A stretch of DNA of 64,000 bases from a bacterium (GCA_018780265.1 JADMJV010000049.1:48179-112178), one strand, 5' to 3'. Positions 26,506-34,544 are shown, numbered from the stretch's first letter. Made by a program: numbers and translations. The notes: a model not told the origin generated them from the sequence alone.

Positions 26506-26757
26506 ATGAGTAGCAGGACCATTGGGTTTGCGGTAGCCGAAGAAGACCTGGAGCGGCTGGGTCGACTCACGGAGAAATTTGGCAAAGGGAATCGGTCCGC
26601 GTTTTTGCGCGAAGCGATGCGACAAATGGAGACGGTCGAGCGGGCCGAGCGTCTGGCCGGGTTGCAGGCCTACGGAGCCGAGCGCTCGGCTGCTGCGGGT
26701 CTGAGCCCAGAAGACGCCCTTGACGTGGTAAGACGGGTGCTCAGGCAGCGCCTTTGA
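26506..26757 (+). CDS. Ribbon-helix-helix antitoxin
   Basis: The 83-residue protein has MSSRTIGFAVAEEDLERLGRL as the beta-strand and first helix, KGNRSAFLREAMRQME as the second helix, then a Glu/Arg-rich helical tail that would grip the toxin. It resembles CopG/MetJ-fold antitoxins of PIN-toxin modules. Its stop overlaps the TTG of the toxin frame that follows, the usual coupling. It should bind its own promoter as a dimer. Confidence 0.75.
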   Translation: MSSRTIGFAVAEEDLERLGRLTEKFGKGNRSAFLREAMRQMETVERAERLAGLQAYGAERSAAAGLSPEDALDVVRRVLRQRL

Positions 26758-27202
26758 GAGTTTCGATCACTGTCGACATCAATGTCTTCATCGGGGCGGT
26801 GGCGGCGGAAGTGACGTCTTCTATTCCTGGCCGTCTCCTCCGCCGGTGCGCGGCAACTTGGCCGCAAACGTTATTGGTATATTGAATGATGCCCGCGAAT
26901 TCAGTCTCTTTCTCAGTGAGCACATTCTGGCCAACGTGGTTCGAGTGCTGACTGAGCCGGTCCCGACTGGTTTCGGGTGGGCTGTCGAGAAGGCAGTAGA
27001 GTATGTCGACCTGCTGCTGGACATTGCAACTGCTTCAGGCGGTTCCCTGGTTGAGTCGGGTGAGACGGTAGTCGACTGTATCGACTTTGAAGACAATCGC
27101 GTTCTCGAGTGTGCAGCCGCCAGCGGTTCGGTGCTTATCGTCAGTGATGACCACCATCTGATCTCCATGTCGCCGTGGAACCGCCATCGTCAACTGCGCT
27201 GA
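26754..27202 (+). pseudogene. PIN-domain toxin (COG1569-type) with a frameshift
   Basis: Reading from the TTG overlapping the antitoxin stop gives LRVSITVDINVFIGAV, the PIN start with the first catalytic Asp. That frame then runs to a stop. One base shift near 26800 restores FYSWPSPPPVRGNLAAN, SEHILANVVRVLTEP, DCIDFEDNRVLECAAAS and SVLIVSDDHHL, i.e. the remaining acidic residues of the RNase site, through to 27202. The complete product would be about 149 residues. As written the toxin is inactive, while its antitoxin is intact. Sequencing error is the alternative. Confidence 0.7.
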
Positions 27203-27365
27203 GTTCGTGAAGCTTACCGATGTGACGCCGCCGGGCCCGCCGACGGTAGCCACTGGCGGCAAATGAAAAAAGCCCGCTGTTACACGGACTTTCACGAGTG
27301 AGGTTGGGGGGGTTAGGAGCGGGGGCCAGAGCCTGCTGGTTAAAGTTGGTCATGGGTCCTGCCAT
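27141..27365 (-). CDS. Possible small protein with strong ribosome-binding site
   Basis: An AGGAGG seven bases upstream of an ATG gives MAGPMTNFNQQALAPAPNPP and a total of 74 codons. A terminator-like hairpin lies inside the frame after about 30 codons, and the later part (SGYRRRARRRHIGKL) is Arg-rich and antisense to the end of the PIN gene. The native product may be only the first 25-30 residues, with the stop lost. No family recognised. Confidence 0.3.
   Translation of the reverse strand: MAGPMTNFNQQALAPAPNPPNLTRESPCNSGLFSFAASGYRRRARRRHIGKLHELSAVDDGGSTATWRSDGGHH
27266..27292 (-). terminator. Rho-independent-type terminator, reverse strand
   Basis: On the reverse strand AAAGTCCG and CGGGCTTT pair (one T-G wobble) around an 8-base loop and are followed by a run of six T. 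It lies within the small reverse frame described here. Confidence 0.55.
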
Positions 27366-27510
27366 GCGCCTACCTCCTGTGTATTGCTTGTGTGTGTGAG
27401 CTGACTGGCATCCCGACTCGTATTGTAGTTCGGGCATGATATTCACCCCACGAAAAGCCGAGACGATATCGACAGGAGGTAACCGTGTTGTTAGTCTTGT
27501 GTGAAGACTC

Positions 27511-28149
27511 GTGCAGACTTTCTCTCTTCGCATCCGTATCGCAATCGTCGTGGCCGTCCTGGCGCTGGTCTGGTTCTTGTGGCCCCACGCTCGAGTGGAC
27601 CACCTGACTTCGCGCACGGGGCCGCTGGTGGTATTGGGCGACAGCCTGGCCGCCGGCTACGGCTCGGAGACGCAGAAAGGCTACGTGGCCGTGCTGCAGC
27701 AGCGGCTGAAGGTGGATCTGATCAACCGGGGGGTGTCGGGGGACACGACCGCCCAGGGGTTGGCTCGCCTGGACAAAGACGTGCTCTCGCTGGACCCCGC
27801 CCTGGTCGTGGTAGAGTTGGGCGGCAACGACTTTTTGCAGAAGGTGCCGCTGGAGGTGACCTTCGCCAACCTGGACACCATCGTCACCCGTATCCAAAGC
27901 AAGCGGGCGGCCGTGTTGTTGCTGGGCTCTCAGAGCGGGCTCTTCGGCGACAAGGCAGCCGCCCCCTACCTGGAGCTGGCCCGCCGCCGTCACACCGGCT
28001 ACGTGGCCAACATTCTCGAGGGCATTCTTACCCGGGCTGACCTGAAGGCTGATGCCATTCACCCCAATGACCGAGGCTACGAGGCCATGGCCGACCGAAT
28101 CGAGCCGGAATTGCGCTGGATGCTGCGCAAAATGCGCCGCCTGCGCTAG
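27511..28149 (+). CDS. tesA: TesA-like SGNH arylesterase/thioesterase
   Basis: The 212-residue protein has an N-terminal TM/signal helix (IAIVVAVLALVWFLW), then block I VVLGDSLAAGYG with Ser 45, block II VDLINRGVSGDTT, block III ELGGNDFL and the C-terminal DAIHPNDRGY with catalytic Asp and His. This is the multifunctional acyl-CoA thioesterase/lysophospholipase/arylesterase family, periplasmic in Gram-negatives. The start is GTG: an in-frame TGA occurs two codons earlier. The AGGAGG in this region is better placed for another GTG at 27485 in a different frame. It converges on lepB with a 4-base overlap. Confidence 0.85.
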   Translation: MQTFSLRIRIAIVVAVLALVWFLWPHARVDHLTSRTGPLVVLGDSLAAGYGSETQKGYVAVLQQRLKVDLINRGVSGDTTAQGLARLDKDVLSLDPALVVVELGGNDFLQKVPLEVTFANLDTIVTRIQSKRAAVLLLGSQSGLFGDKAAAPYLELARRRHTGYVANILEGILTRADLKADAIHPNDRGYEAMADRIEPELRWMLRKMRRLR

Positions 28150-28772
28150 CGCACCCAGCCCCAGCGAGAGGGGGGCCAGTAGCGGCACAGCACCGGGCCA
28201 TAGAGCCACTTTTCCGAGACTTCGCCGAAGACCCGTGAGTCCACCGAGTTGGACCGATTGTCACCCATCACAAACAGAAAACCGGGGGCCACCTTGTGGT
28301 TGGGAAAATCCAGGCGAGGGTCGGCCGGGCCCCCAAAACCGGCCACATCGTTGCGGTAGAGCACTCCGCGCTGCAGGCGCAAAACGTCGCCCCCGCAGCC
28401 CACCACCCGCTTGACCAGGTCGCGCCCTCCGCCAGGCCGATCCTGGGGCAGGGCAAAGACCACCACTTCGTTGATCTGCGGTTTGCGAAAGTGGTAGGCC
28501 AGACGATTGACGGCGATGCCATCGAAGACTTCCAGGGTGGGCTGCATCGATCGCGAGGGAACATAGAAGAGCGTCACCACCCAGCCGCTCACCACCAGAG
28601 CCAGCAGCCCAACGGCCAGGGCCGGGTCAAAGCGACGATAATTCAGGCGCCTCTCCAACCGACCCCGCAGACCCTCATGGAAAAAAACCACCAGCCGCAC
28701 TGCCAGAGCGACTAACAGCACAATCTGACCGGCCTGGCGCACTCCCGCTAAGAGCACTGCTCTCGACAACAT
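28146..28772 (-). CDS. lepB: Signal peptidase I
   Basis: The 208-residue protein has two N-terminal TM helices, then the S26 domain: box B VPSRSMQPTL with nucleophile Ser 75, box D RDLVKRVVG with general-base Lys 121, and box E MGDNRSNSVDSR near residue 176. It cleaves signal peptides on the outer face of the inner membrane. The length is typical of the compact type. It may process the secreted proteins seen elsewhere in the window. Confidence 0.93.
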   Translation of the reverse strand: MLSRAVLLAGVRQAGQIVLLVALAVRLVVFFHEGLRGRLERRLNYRRFDPALAVGLLALVVSGWVVTLFYVPSRSMQPTLEVFDGIAVNRLAYHFRKPQINEVVVFALPQDRPGGGRDLVKRVVGCGGDVLRLQRGVLYRNDVAGFGGPADPRLDFPNHKVAPGFLFVMGDNRSNSVDSRVFGEVSEKWLYGPVLCRYWPPSRWGWVR

Positions 28773-28857
28773 CCTGCGGCTTTACCCTTGACCTGGAAGG
28801 TTGCAAACGGTTGGGGATGGAATCTCCCTCCACTCAGATCCCACGGGAGGACCTTTT

Positions 28858-28956
28858 ATGGCTCAGAAAGACCAAAAAGCGAAGAAGGAAGTCAAGAAAC
28901 CCAAGGCAGATCCCAAGACGAAGAAAGAAAAGAAGTCCAAAAAGAACTACGAATAA
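28858..28956 (+). CDS. Small lysine-rich protein, 32 residues
   Basis: ATG preceded by GGGAGG at good spacing opens MAQKDQKAKKEVKKPKADPK and ends KKSKKNYE: 14 Lys and no hydrophobic core, strongly basic and probably disordered. Codon use is A-rich relative to the neighbours because of the many AAG/AAA codons. It might bind nucleic acid or ribosomes, but nothing proves this. It lies about 80 bases before pyrB in the same direction and could be its leader cistron. Confidence 0.6.
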   Translation: MAQKDQKAKKEVKKPKADPKTKKEKKSKKNYE

Positions 28957-28992
28957 GCGAAACTCGAACATACCTTCTAGAGGGATTGTGCC

Positions 28993-29034
28993 GAGCACCC
29001 CATAGAGAGCCGACGAAAGTTCTTGGAGGTGCTC
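28993..29034 (+). promoter_or_regulatory. Inverted repeat overlapping the pyrB ribosome-binding site
   Basis: GAGCACC (28993-28999) pairs with GGTGCTC (29028-29034), and the second arm shares bases with the GGAGG of pyrB. Pairing would hide the site, which suggests translational control; a chance repeat is possible. Confidence 0.35.
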
Positions 29035-29035
29035 A

Positions 29036-29950
29036 ATGCTGAAAAATCGCAGTCTGGTTTCCATACGCGATTTGAGCAGAGCCGAAATCGAATGGGTTTT
29101 GGATACGGCTCGCCGACTGGAAAACCACCGAGGACGCCACCTGGAGCATCGACAGGTGGCGTTGTTATTCTATGAGGCCAGTACCCGCACGCGCAACAGT
29201 TTTCTGACGGCCGTGCATCAACTGGGCGGCTGCGAGGCGGGCTTCTCCAGCGGCGAAGGCAGCTCGGTGCAAAAGGGCGAGAGCCTGCACGACACCATCA
29301 AGATGTTTTCCGCCTATTGCGACGCCATTGTGCTGCGCCACCCGCGCGACGGAGCGGCCCGCTGGGCGGCCGACATCAGCGATGTGCCCGTCATCAATGC
29401 CGGTGATGGCAAGAACCAACACCCCACCCAAACGTTGCTGGACCTGTTTGCCGTTCAGGCCACCCAGGGGCGGCTCGAGAACCTGTCGGTGGGCATTATG
29501 GGCGATCTGAAGTATGGAAGGACGGTGCACAGCCTGGTTGACGCTCTGTCGCTTTTTCCCGGCATGCAACTTCACTGCATCAGCCCCGAATCGCTGGCCA
29601 TGCCGGACTCCTATCTGTCGCAGTGGCGGGCCAAGGGGCTGCAGGCCACCCATCATCAGCGCCTGGAAGAACTGGTGCCGCAGGTGGACGTTCTCTACTG
29701 CACGCGCATTCAGCGCGAGCGCCTGCCCGACGAGACCGAATACGAGAAGGTGCGGGGGATCTATCGTCTCAATGCGGCCTCGCTGGTGTCGGCCCGACCG
29801 CACCTGAAGGTGCTACACCCGCTGCCGCGCGTGGATGAGATTCACCCGGATGTGGATTCTACTCCGTACGCTTACTACTTTCAGCAGGCCGCGGGCGGAG
29901 TGGCCGTGCGCAAGGCCTTGATTTATCTACTGTTGGGACTGGAGGGCTGA
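29036..29950 (+). CDS. pyrB: Aspartate carbamoyltransferase, catalytic chain
   Basis: The 304 residues match the family length. The carbamoyl-phosphate loop STRTR is at 49-53, GDGKNQHPTQTLLDLF binds substrate at the domain interface, YGRTVHSL follows, and HPLPRVDEI is near 262. It makes N-carbamoyl-aspartate from carbamoyl phosphate and aspartate. The next gene encodes the regulatory chain, so the enzyme should be the class-B dodecamer with allosteric control by nucleotides. It is first of six pyrimidine genes, all overlapping or nearly so; carAB is not in the window. Confidence 0.97.
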   Translation: MLKNRSLVSIRDLSRAEIEWVLDTARRLENHRGRHLEHRQVALLFYEASTRTRNSFLTAVHQLGGCEAGFSSGEGSSVQKGESLHDTIKMFSAYCDAIVLRHPRDGAARWAADISDVPVINAGDGKNQHPTQTLLDLFAVQATQGRLENLSVGIMGDLKYGRTVHSLVDALSLFPGMQLHCISPESLAMPDSYLSQWRAKGLQATHHQRLEELVPQVDVLYCTRIQRERLPDETEYEKVRGIYRLNAASLVSARPHLKVLHPLPRVDEIHPDVDSTPYAYYFQQAAGGVAVRKALIYLLLGLEG

Positions 29951-30399
29951 TGCGCGAATACAAGGTCTATCGCATTGAGAACGGTACCGTGATCGATCAC
30001 ATCCCTCACTGGAACTCGCTCAAAGTTCTCGACCTGCTGGGACTGCGCCAGAGCACCGATCTGGTCACGCTGGGCATCGGACTGGACAGTCAACACATGG
30101 GGCGCAAGGACCTGGTCAAAGTGGAGAACCGCGAACTGAGCCAGGCCGAACTGGACAAACTGGCCCTGGTGGCGCCCCAGGCCACCATTAACCTGATCCG
30201 CAACTCGGTGCGGGTGGAAAAACTGAAAGTGCGCGTGCCCGACCGCATCGAAGGATTGGTGCGCTGCCCCAATACAGGCTGCATCACCCGTCACGAGTAC
30301 GTGCCCACGCGCTTTGACACGCTCTCGCGCGAGCCGCTGCAACTGCGCTGCTACTATTGCAATGTCAGCTTTCAAGGAGATGAGGTGGAACTGCTATGA
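29950..30399 (+). CDS. pyrI: Aspartate carbamoyltransferase regulatory chain
   Basis: The 149-residue protein has the allosteric domain (YKVYRIENGTVIDHIP, then GIGLDSQHMGRKDLVKVEN, with Lys residues that contact CTP/ATP). The zinc domain follows: RCPNTGCI and LRCYYCN give four Cys as C-x4-C...C-x2-C. It shares a base with the pyrB stop. It joins catalytic trimers and transmits feedback. Its presence is well known in enterobacteria, archaea and some anaerobes and is less usual elsewhere. Confidence 0.95.
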   Translation: MREYKVYRIENGTVIDHIPHWNSLKVLDLLGLRQSTDLVTLGIGLDSQHMGRKDLVKVENRELSQAELDKLALVAPQATINLIRNSVRVEKLKVRVPDRIEGLVRCPNTGCITRHEYVPTRFDTLSREPLQLRCYYCNVSFQGDEVELL

Positions 30400-31640
30400 G
30401 TTCGATTGTGGTAGAAGGCCGTCTGGTCGACTCCAGCTTCGCTCCTCGCTGGGGCCAGGTGGAGATTCGCGACGGCACCATTCGCCGGGTGGGCAACCTG
30501 GGTTTGCGCCCCGACCTGAAGATGGGCGAAGGGCAACTGATCTTTCCGGGCTTTGTGGATGTGCACACTCACCTGCGCCACGGCCACGAGCACAAGGAAG
30601 ACTTTGCCAGCGCCTGCCGGGCCGCCCTCAATGGGGGGGTCACCTGCATGCTGGACATGCCCAACAACCCGGTGCCACCGGTGACGGCCAAAATGCTGGC
30701 CGACAAAGAGGCGGCCGTAGCCGACCTGCCCATGGACATCGGCTTTTACGTGGGGTTGGGCCCCGATACCCGTCCCTCGGGACATCGCCATTACAAGGCT
30801 TTCATGGGGCCCAGCGTGGGCTCGCTCTTCTTTCACGACGATGGCCAACTGGCCGAAACCGTGCGCCACTACCAGGATTGCCGCATTACCTTTCATTGCG
30901 AAGACCCGGAAATGCTGCGCCAACTGGCCGACGCCCCCAGCCACGAGCAACAGCGCCCCGAGAAGGCCGAGCAGCAGGCCGTTTCGACCGCTCTCAAACT
31001 GGCCCGCCGCTACGGTTTTCGCGTGCATGTGGCCCACCTTTCCCAGGCCGACAGTCTGCCCGAGTTGATGGCGGCCGCTCACCGCTCCTGGCAAGACGAC
31101 CAGGGACTGCCCGGGGTGGTCTGGGAAGCCACCCCCCACCACCTCTTTTTTGACTGGGACAATCGCCACCAGTTTAGCCGCAACAACTTTCTCAAAATGA
31201 ACCCCCCGCTGCGCAGTGCCGCCAGCCGCGGCCTGTTGCTGGAAGCCTTCATGCGGGGCGACATCCACTTTTTGTCCACCGATCATGCCCCCCACACGGT
31301 CGACGAAAAGGCCGGCGAAAACCCTTCTGGAGTCCCTCTGCTCGACACCTACGGAGCTTTTGTCAGCTGGCTCATGAAGCAGGGTATGTCGGCCCAGCAG
31401 ATGTGCCAGCACGCCTGCCACTGGCCGGGCCTGTTTACCGCCCGCAAAGTGGGCCGAATACTGCCCGGCTACCGGGGCCATCTGGCCATTTTGGACTGGA
31501 ACAGCCCCTGGACCGTAGCCGCCGAAGACCTGCACACCAAGTGCGCCTGGTCCCCCTTCGAAGGCGTCACGTTGCCGGCCCGGGTGGCCTATACGGTGGC
31601 CTCAGGACGCCTGTTCCGCCACGGAGTTGAGGTCAACTGA
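30396..31640 (+). CDS. pyrC: Dihydroorotase
   Basis: The 414-residue amidohydrolase has GFVDVHTHLRHG (HxH metal pair), the carbamylated-lysine site HYKAFMGPSVGSL, a His in ITFHCEDPEM, another in HVAHLSQA, and the catalytic Asp in STDHAPHT. This is closest to the class-I dihydroorotase/allantoinase group. It cyclises carbamoyl-aspartate to dihydroorotate. The start overlaps pyrI by ATGA. Confidence 0.92.
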   Translation: MSSIVVEGRLVDSSFAPRWGQVEIRDGTIRRVGNLGLRPDLKMGEGQLIFPGFVDVHTHLRHGHEHKEDFASACRAALNGGVTCMLDMPNNPVPPVTAKMLADKEAAVADLPMDIGFYVGLGPDTRPSGHRHYKAFMGPSVGSLFFHDDGQLAETVRHYQDCRITFHCEDPEMLRQLADAPSHEQQRPEKAEQQAVSTALKLARRYGFRVHVAHLSQADSLPELMAAAHRSWQDDQGLPGVVWEATPHHLFFDWDNRHQFSRNNFLKMNPPLRSAASRGLLLEAFMRGDIHFLSTDHAPHTVDEKAGENPSGVPLLDTYGAFVSWLMKQGMSAQQMCQHACHWPGLFTARKVGRILPGYRGHLAILDWNSPWTVAAEDLHTKCAWSPFEGVTLPARVAYTVASGRLFRHGVEVN

Positions 31641-31641
31641 C

Positions 31642-32616
31642 GTGTACGGCCTGCTGCGCAAATTGCTCTTTGCCTTTGACGCCGAAAGTGTCCACGAATG
31701 GGTTCTGCAGATCACCTGTCGCCTGCAACCCTTGGGCCTGTTGCTGCGTCCCCTGACCCAGGTATCTGACCCGGTGACGGTGGGCTCGTTGCAGTTTCCT
31801 AACCGGGTGGGTCTGGCCGCCGGATTTGACAAAAACGCCCGCTGGATCGGAGTGGCCGAAGCGCTCGGCTTTGGCCACATCGAAGTGGGTGCGGTCACGC
31901 CCAGAGCCCAACCAGGCCACCCCCGGCCGCGAATTTTTCGTCTGCCCCAGCACGGCGCCCTGCGCAATCGCATGGGGTTTAACAACGAGGGCCTGGAGGT
32001 GATCGCCCGGCGCCTGCGTGGCTGGCAAGGTCGGCGCCGTATTAAGGTGGGCGTCAATCTGGGCAAGAACGCCGACACGCCGCTGGACCAGGCTGGCCTG
32101 GATTATCAGAAGGTGATCGACGGCTGCGCCTCGGTCTGCGATTTTTACACCCTGAATGTGAGCAGCCCCAACACCGAAGGGTTGCGCAGTCTGAGTCAGG
32201 TCGATCAACTGGATGCCTTGCTCCGGCAACTGCGCTGGTCTCGCCCCCTGTGGCTCAAGCTGAGTCCTGACGAGGACATGGACGCCTATCGACAGATCGC
32301 CGCCAAGGCCCGCGACTGGGGTCTGGAGGGGGTGGTTTTTAGCAACACCACGGCCCGCCGCGACCCCCCCCTGGACCAGGTGGACGCTTTGGGCGGTATC
32401 AGCGGTCGCCCCTTGCTGAAGCGCAATCTTGAGGTCTTAGGCCAGATTCAGTTCAGCGTTCCCGTGATCGGAGTGGGGGGGATCTTTGAAGCGGCCGACG
32501 GGTTGGCCTATCGGCGGGCCGGGGCCAGTTTGATTCAGATATATACCGGAATGATCTACGCGGGGCCGGCTCTACCCAGCCGCCTGGCCCGCGCCCTTAG
32601 AAAGGATGGGCCATGA
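31642..32616 (+). CDS. pyrD: Dihydroorotate dehydrogenase, class 2
   Basis: The N-terminal helix YGLLRKLLFAFDAESVHEW is the membrane-association region of quinone-dependent class 2 enzymes. Next come GLAAGFDKNARWIG and NRMGFNNEGLEV, an FMN-binding core with the catalytic Ser region NVSSPNTEGLR, FSNTT and GVGGIFEAADG. It oxidises dihydroorotate to orotate, passing electrons to quinone. I chose the GTG two bases after the pyrC stop; a TTG five codons earlier is possible. Confidence 0.94.
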   Translation: MYGLLRKLLFAFDAESVHEWVLQITCRLQPLGLLLRPLTQVSDPVTVGSLQFPNRVGLAAGFDKNARWIGVAEALGFGHIEVGAVTPRAQPGHPRPRIFRLPQHGALRNRMGFNNEGLEVIARRLRGWQGRRRIKVGVNLGKNADTPLDQAGLDYQKVIDGCASVCDFYTLNVSSPNTEGLRSLSQVDQLDALLRQLRWSRPLWLKLSPDEDMDAYRQIAAKARDWGLEGVVFSNTTARRDPPLDQVDALGGISGRPLLKRNLEVLGQIQFSVPVIGVGGIFEAADGLAYRRAGASLIQIYTGMIYAGPALPSRLARALRKDGP

Positions 32617-33227
32617 ACCAGCAAGCCTTTGCCGACTTTCTCCTCGATGAGGGGGTTTTTCAAGTGGGTGACTTCACCCTGAAGAGCGGACAGAAATCGC
32701 CGTTTTTTCTCAACTTTGGCGACCTCTGCAGCGGTCGTCAATTGCGCCTGCTGGGACAGTTTTTCGCGGCTGCACTGGAGCGACTGAATCCGTCGCCCAG
32801 TTTGATTTTTGGGCCCGCCTATAAGGGCATTCCGCTGGCCGTGGCCACCGCCCAATGCGGGCCGCCAGACCTTGCCTACTTCAGCTTTCGCAAGGAGCTG
32901 AAGAGTCACGGCGAGGTCAGTCCCCTGCTGGGTCAATCTCCCCGCGCAGGCGACCGGATTGTGCTGATTGACGATGTGCTCACCACCAGCCAGACCAAGC
33001 TGGAAGCGCTGGCTCAGCTCAACCAGTATGCCGATCAACACTCCCTCAGCCTGCACTGGAGCGGCGTGCTGGTGGGCGTGGATCGCCAGGGCAAAACCCC
33101 TCATGGCATTACCTGGGCCGAGAGCTTTACTCAGCAGAGCGGTCTGGCCGTGCACAGCCTGCTCAAGCTGGAAGACCTGCTCAACCGGGCCGAGCAGCGC
33201 GGCCTGAACGTGGAGGCCTGCCGCTGA
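32613..33227 (+). CDS. pyrE: Orotate phosphoribosyltransferase
   Basis: The 204-residue type I PRTase has FTLKSGQKSPFFLNFGDLCS at the start, FGPAYKGIPLAVATA, YFSFRKELKSHGE and the PRPP loop RIVLIDDVLTTSQTK. It joins orotate to PRPP to give OMP. ATGA overlap with pyrD. Confidence 0.95.
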   Translation: MNQQAFADFLLDEGVFQVGDFTLKSGQKSPFFLNFGDLCSGRQLRLLGQFFAAALERLNPSPSLIFGPAYKGIPLAVATAQCGPPDLAYFSFRKELKSHGEVSPLLGQSPRAGDRIVLIDDVLTTSQTKLEALAQLNQYADQHSLSLHWSGVLVGVDRQGKTPHGITWAESFTQQSGLAVHSLLKLEDLLNRAEQRGLNVEACR

Positions 33228-34018
33228 TGAACTTCCACGATCGCTTGCGCGACAGCGCCCGCAGCGCCGGCCACATCCTGTGTCTGGGCATCGACCCCGA
33301 CCTGGAACGACTGTCCATGAGCTATAGCCAGTTTTACACCTACGTCAACCAACTGCTGGAGGCCGTTCAACCGGCCGCCATCAAGCCCAACGCGGCCTAC
33401 TTTGAGGTGCTCGGTTCTACCGGCTGGCTGTGGTTGGAACAACTGGTGCGGCGCTGGCGCAGCAAGTGTCCCATCATCCTGGACGTGAAACGAGGAGACA
33501 TCGGTCCCTCCAGCCGCGCCTACGCCCGCTCGGCCTTTGAGCGGCTGGGAGTGGACGCTGTCACCGTCAATCCCTGGATGGGCCGCGACTCGCTGGCCCC
33601 CTTCGCCGACTATGCCCCGCAACGGGGATTGTACGCCCTGGTGCGCACCTCCAACCCCGGCCATGCCGACCTGCAGAAGCAGGAGATCAACGGCCAGGAA
33701 CTGTGGCGCAAATTGCTGCTCGACCTGCCCGACTGGTTTGCCGGGGCGGGCGCCGTGGTGGGCGCCACCGGGCTGAGTGACCTGCGCTGGACCTGCCAGC
33801 ACCTGGCCCAGGATATGCCTTTGCTGATCCCCGGCGTGGGCACGCAGGGGGGGGCCGCCGACCAGGTGATCAGCGAGCTGCGCCAGACCGAAATCGAGTT
33901 GCACCGGGTCAATGTCTCCTCCAAGATCCTCTACGCTCAGGAAGACTACCCGGATCTGTCGCCTGTGGAGGCCGCCGTGAAGGCCTTTGAGCTCTACGCG
34001 GAGCAGCTCAAGTTGTAG
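33227..34018 (+). CDS. pyrF: Orotidine-5'-phosphate decarboxylase, type 2
   Basis: The 263-residue protein starts DRLRDSARSAGHILCLGIDP and has the catalytic motif LDVKRGDIGPSSRAYARSAF, DAVTVNPWMGRDSL, and the phosphate-binding GVGTQGG near residue 205. The longer type-2 form is indicated by GRDSLAPF and the overall length. It yields UMP and completes the pathway in this operon. The start shares one base with the pyrE stop. The next gene, on the other strand, begins with no gap after its stop. Confidence 0.95.
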   Translation: MNFHDRLRDSARSAGHILCLGIDPDLERLSMSYSQFYTYVNQLLEAVQPAAIKPNAAYFEVLGSTGWLWLEQLVRRWRSKCPIILDVKRGDIGPSSRAYARSAFERLGVDAVTVNPWMGRDSLAPFADYAPQRGLYALVRTSNPGHADLQKQEINGQELWRKLLLDLPDWFAGAGAVVGATGLSDLRWTCQHLAQDMPLLIPGVGTQGGAADQVISELRQTEIELHRVNVSSKILYAQEDYPDLSPVEAAVKAFELYAEQLKL

Positions 34019-34531
34019 TTATCCTCCGTCACTAAGGGTAAGAGCCTGGTTGCGCAGCTTGGCAAGCAACTTGACCAACTGCTGGCGCTCGGCGGAGTTC
34101 AGGCTGGAGCCCAACTGGCCGATGCGCTGGATGTGGCCAGGCAGCGCCTGACTGAGGGCCTGAACGCCGGCGGGCAGCAATCGGGCCAGCTTGATGCGTC
34201 GGTCGCTAGCGTGGGGAACTCGTTCCACGTAGCCTTTTTTGCAGAGGCTGTCGACCAGGCCGGTGATGTTGGCGCGGCTCGTGACCAGCAGACGACCCAG
34301 TTCGTGCAGGGGCATAGACCGGTCTTGCTGAGCATCGAGAATGGTCAGCAGATTGAAGGCTGAACTGGACAGGTCGTAGGCCTGCAGATCGCCGGCCAAA
34401 AGGCTCTCCAGGCACTGCCCGGTGTGCAAAATCCCCAGCACTACCAGGGTGACCTCAGGGTCGAGGCCAATCCACTTTCCTTCGATCTGCTGCAGCTTTT
34501 GTTGATAGAATTCGTCTCGGGGGTCTGGCAT
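34019..34531 (-). CDS. MarR-family transcriptional regulator
   Basis: The 170-residue protein has a helical N-terminus, then the winged helix-turn-helix: LHELGRLLVTSRANITGLVDSLCKKGYVERVPHASDRRIKLARLL. That is the MarR recognition helix plus the D-x-R-x-x wing. The ATG has AAGGAG six bases upstream and is preferred to an in-frame codon 19 earlier. It is last in a reverse three-gene operon with two membrane proteins, whose promoter carries a palindrome suited to a MarR dimer, so autoregulation is likely. Confidence 0.9.
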   Translation of the reverse strand: MPDPRDEFYQQKLQQIEGKWIGLDPEVTLVVLGILHTGQCLESLLAGDLQAYDLSSSAFNLLTILDAQQDRSMPLHELGRLLVTSRANITGLVDSLCKKGYVERVPHASDRRIKLARLLPAGVQALSQALPGHIQRIGQLGSSLNSAERQQLVKLLAKLRNQALTLSDGG

Positions 34532-34544
34532 CGGGGCTCCTTGC

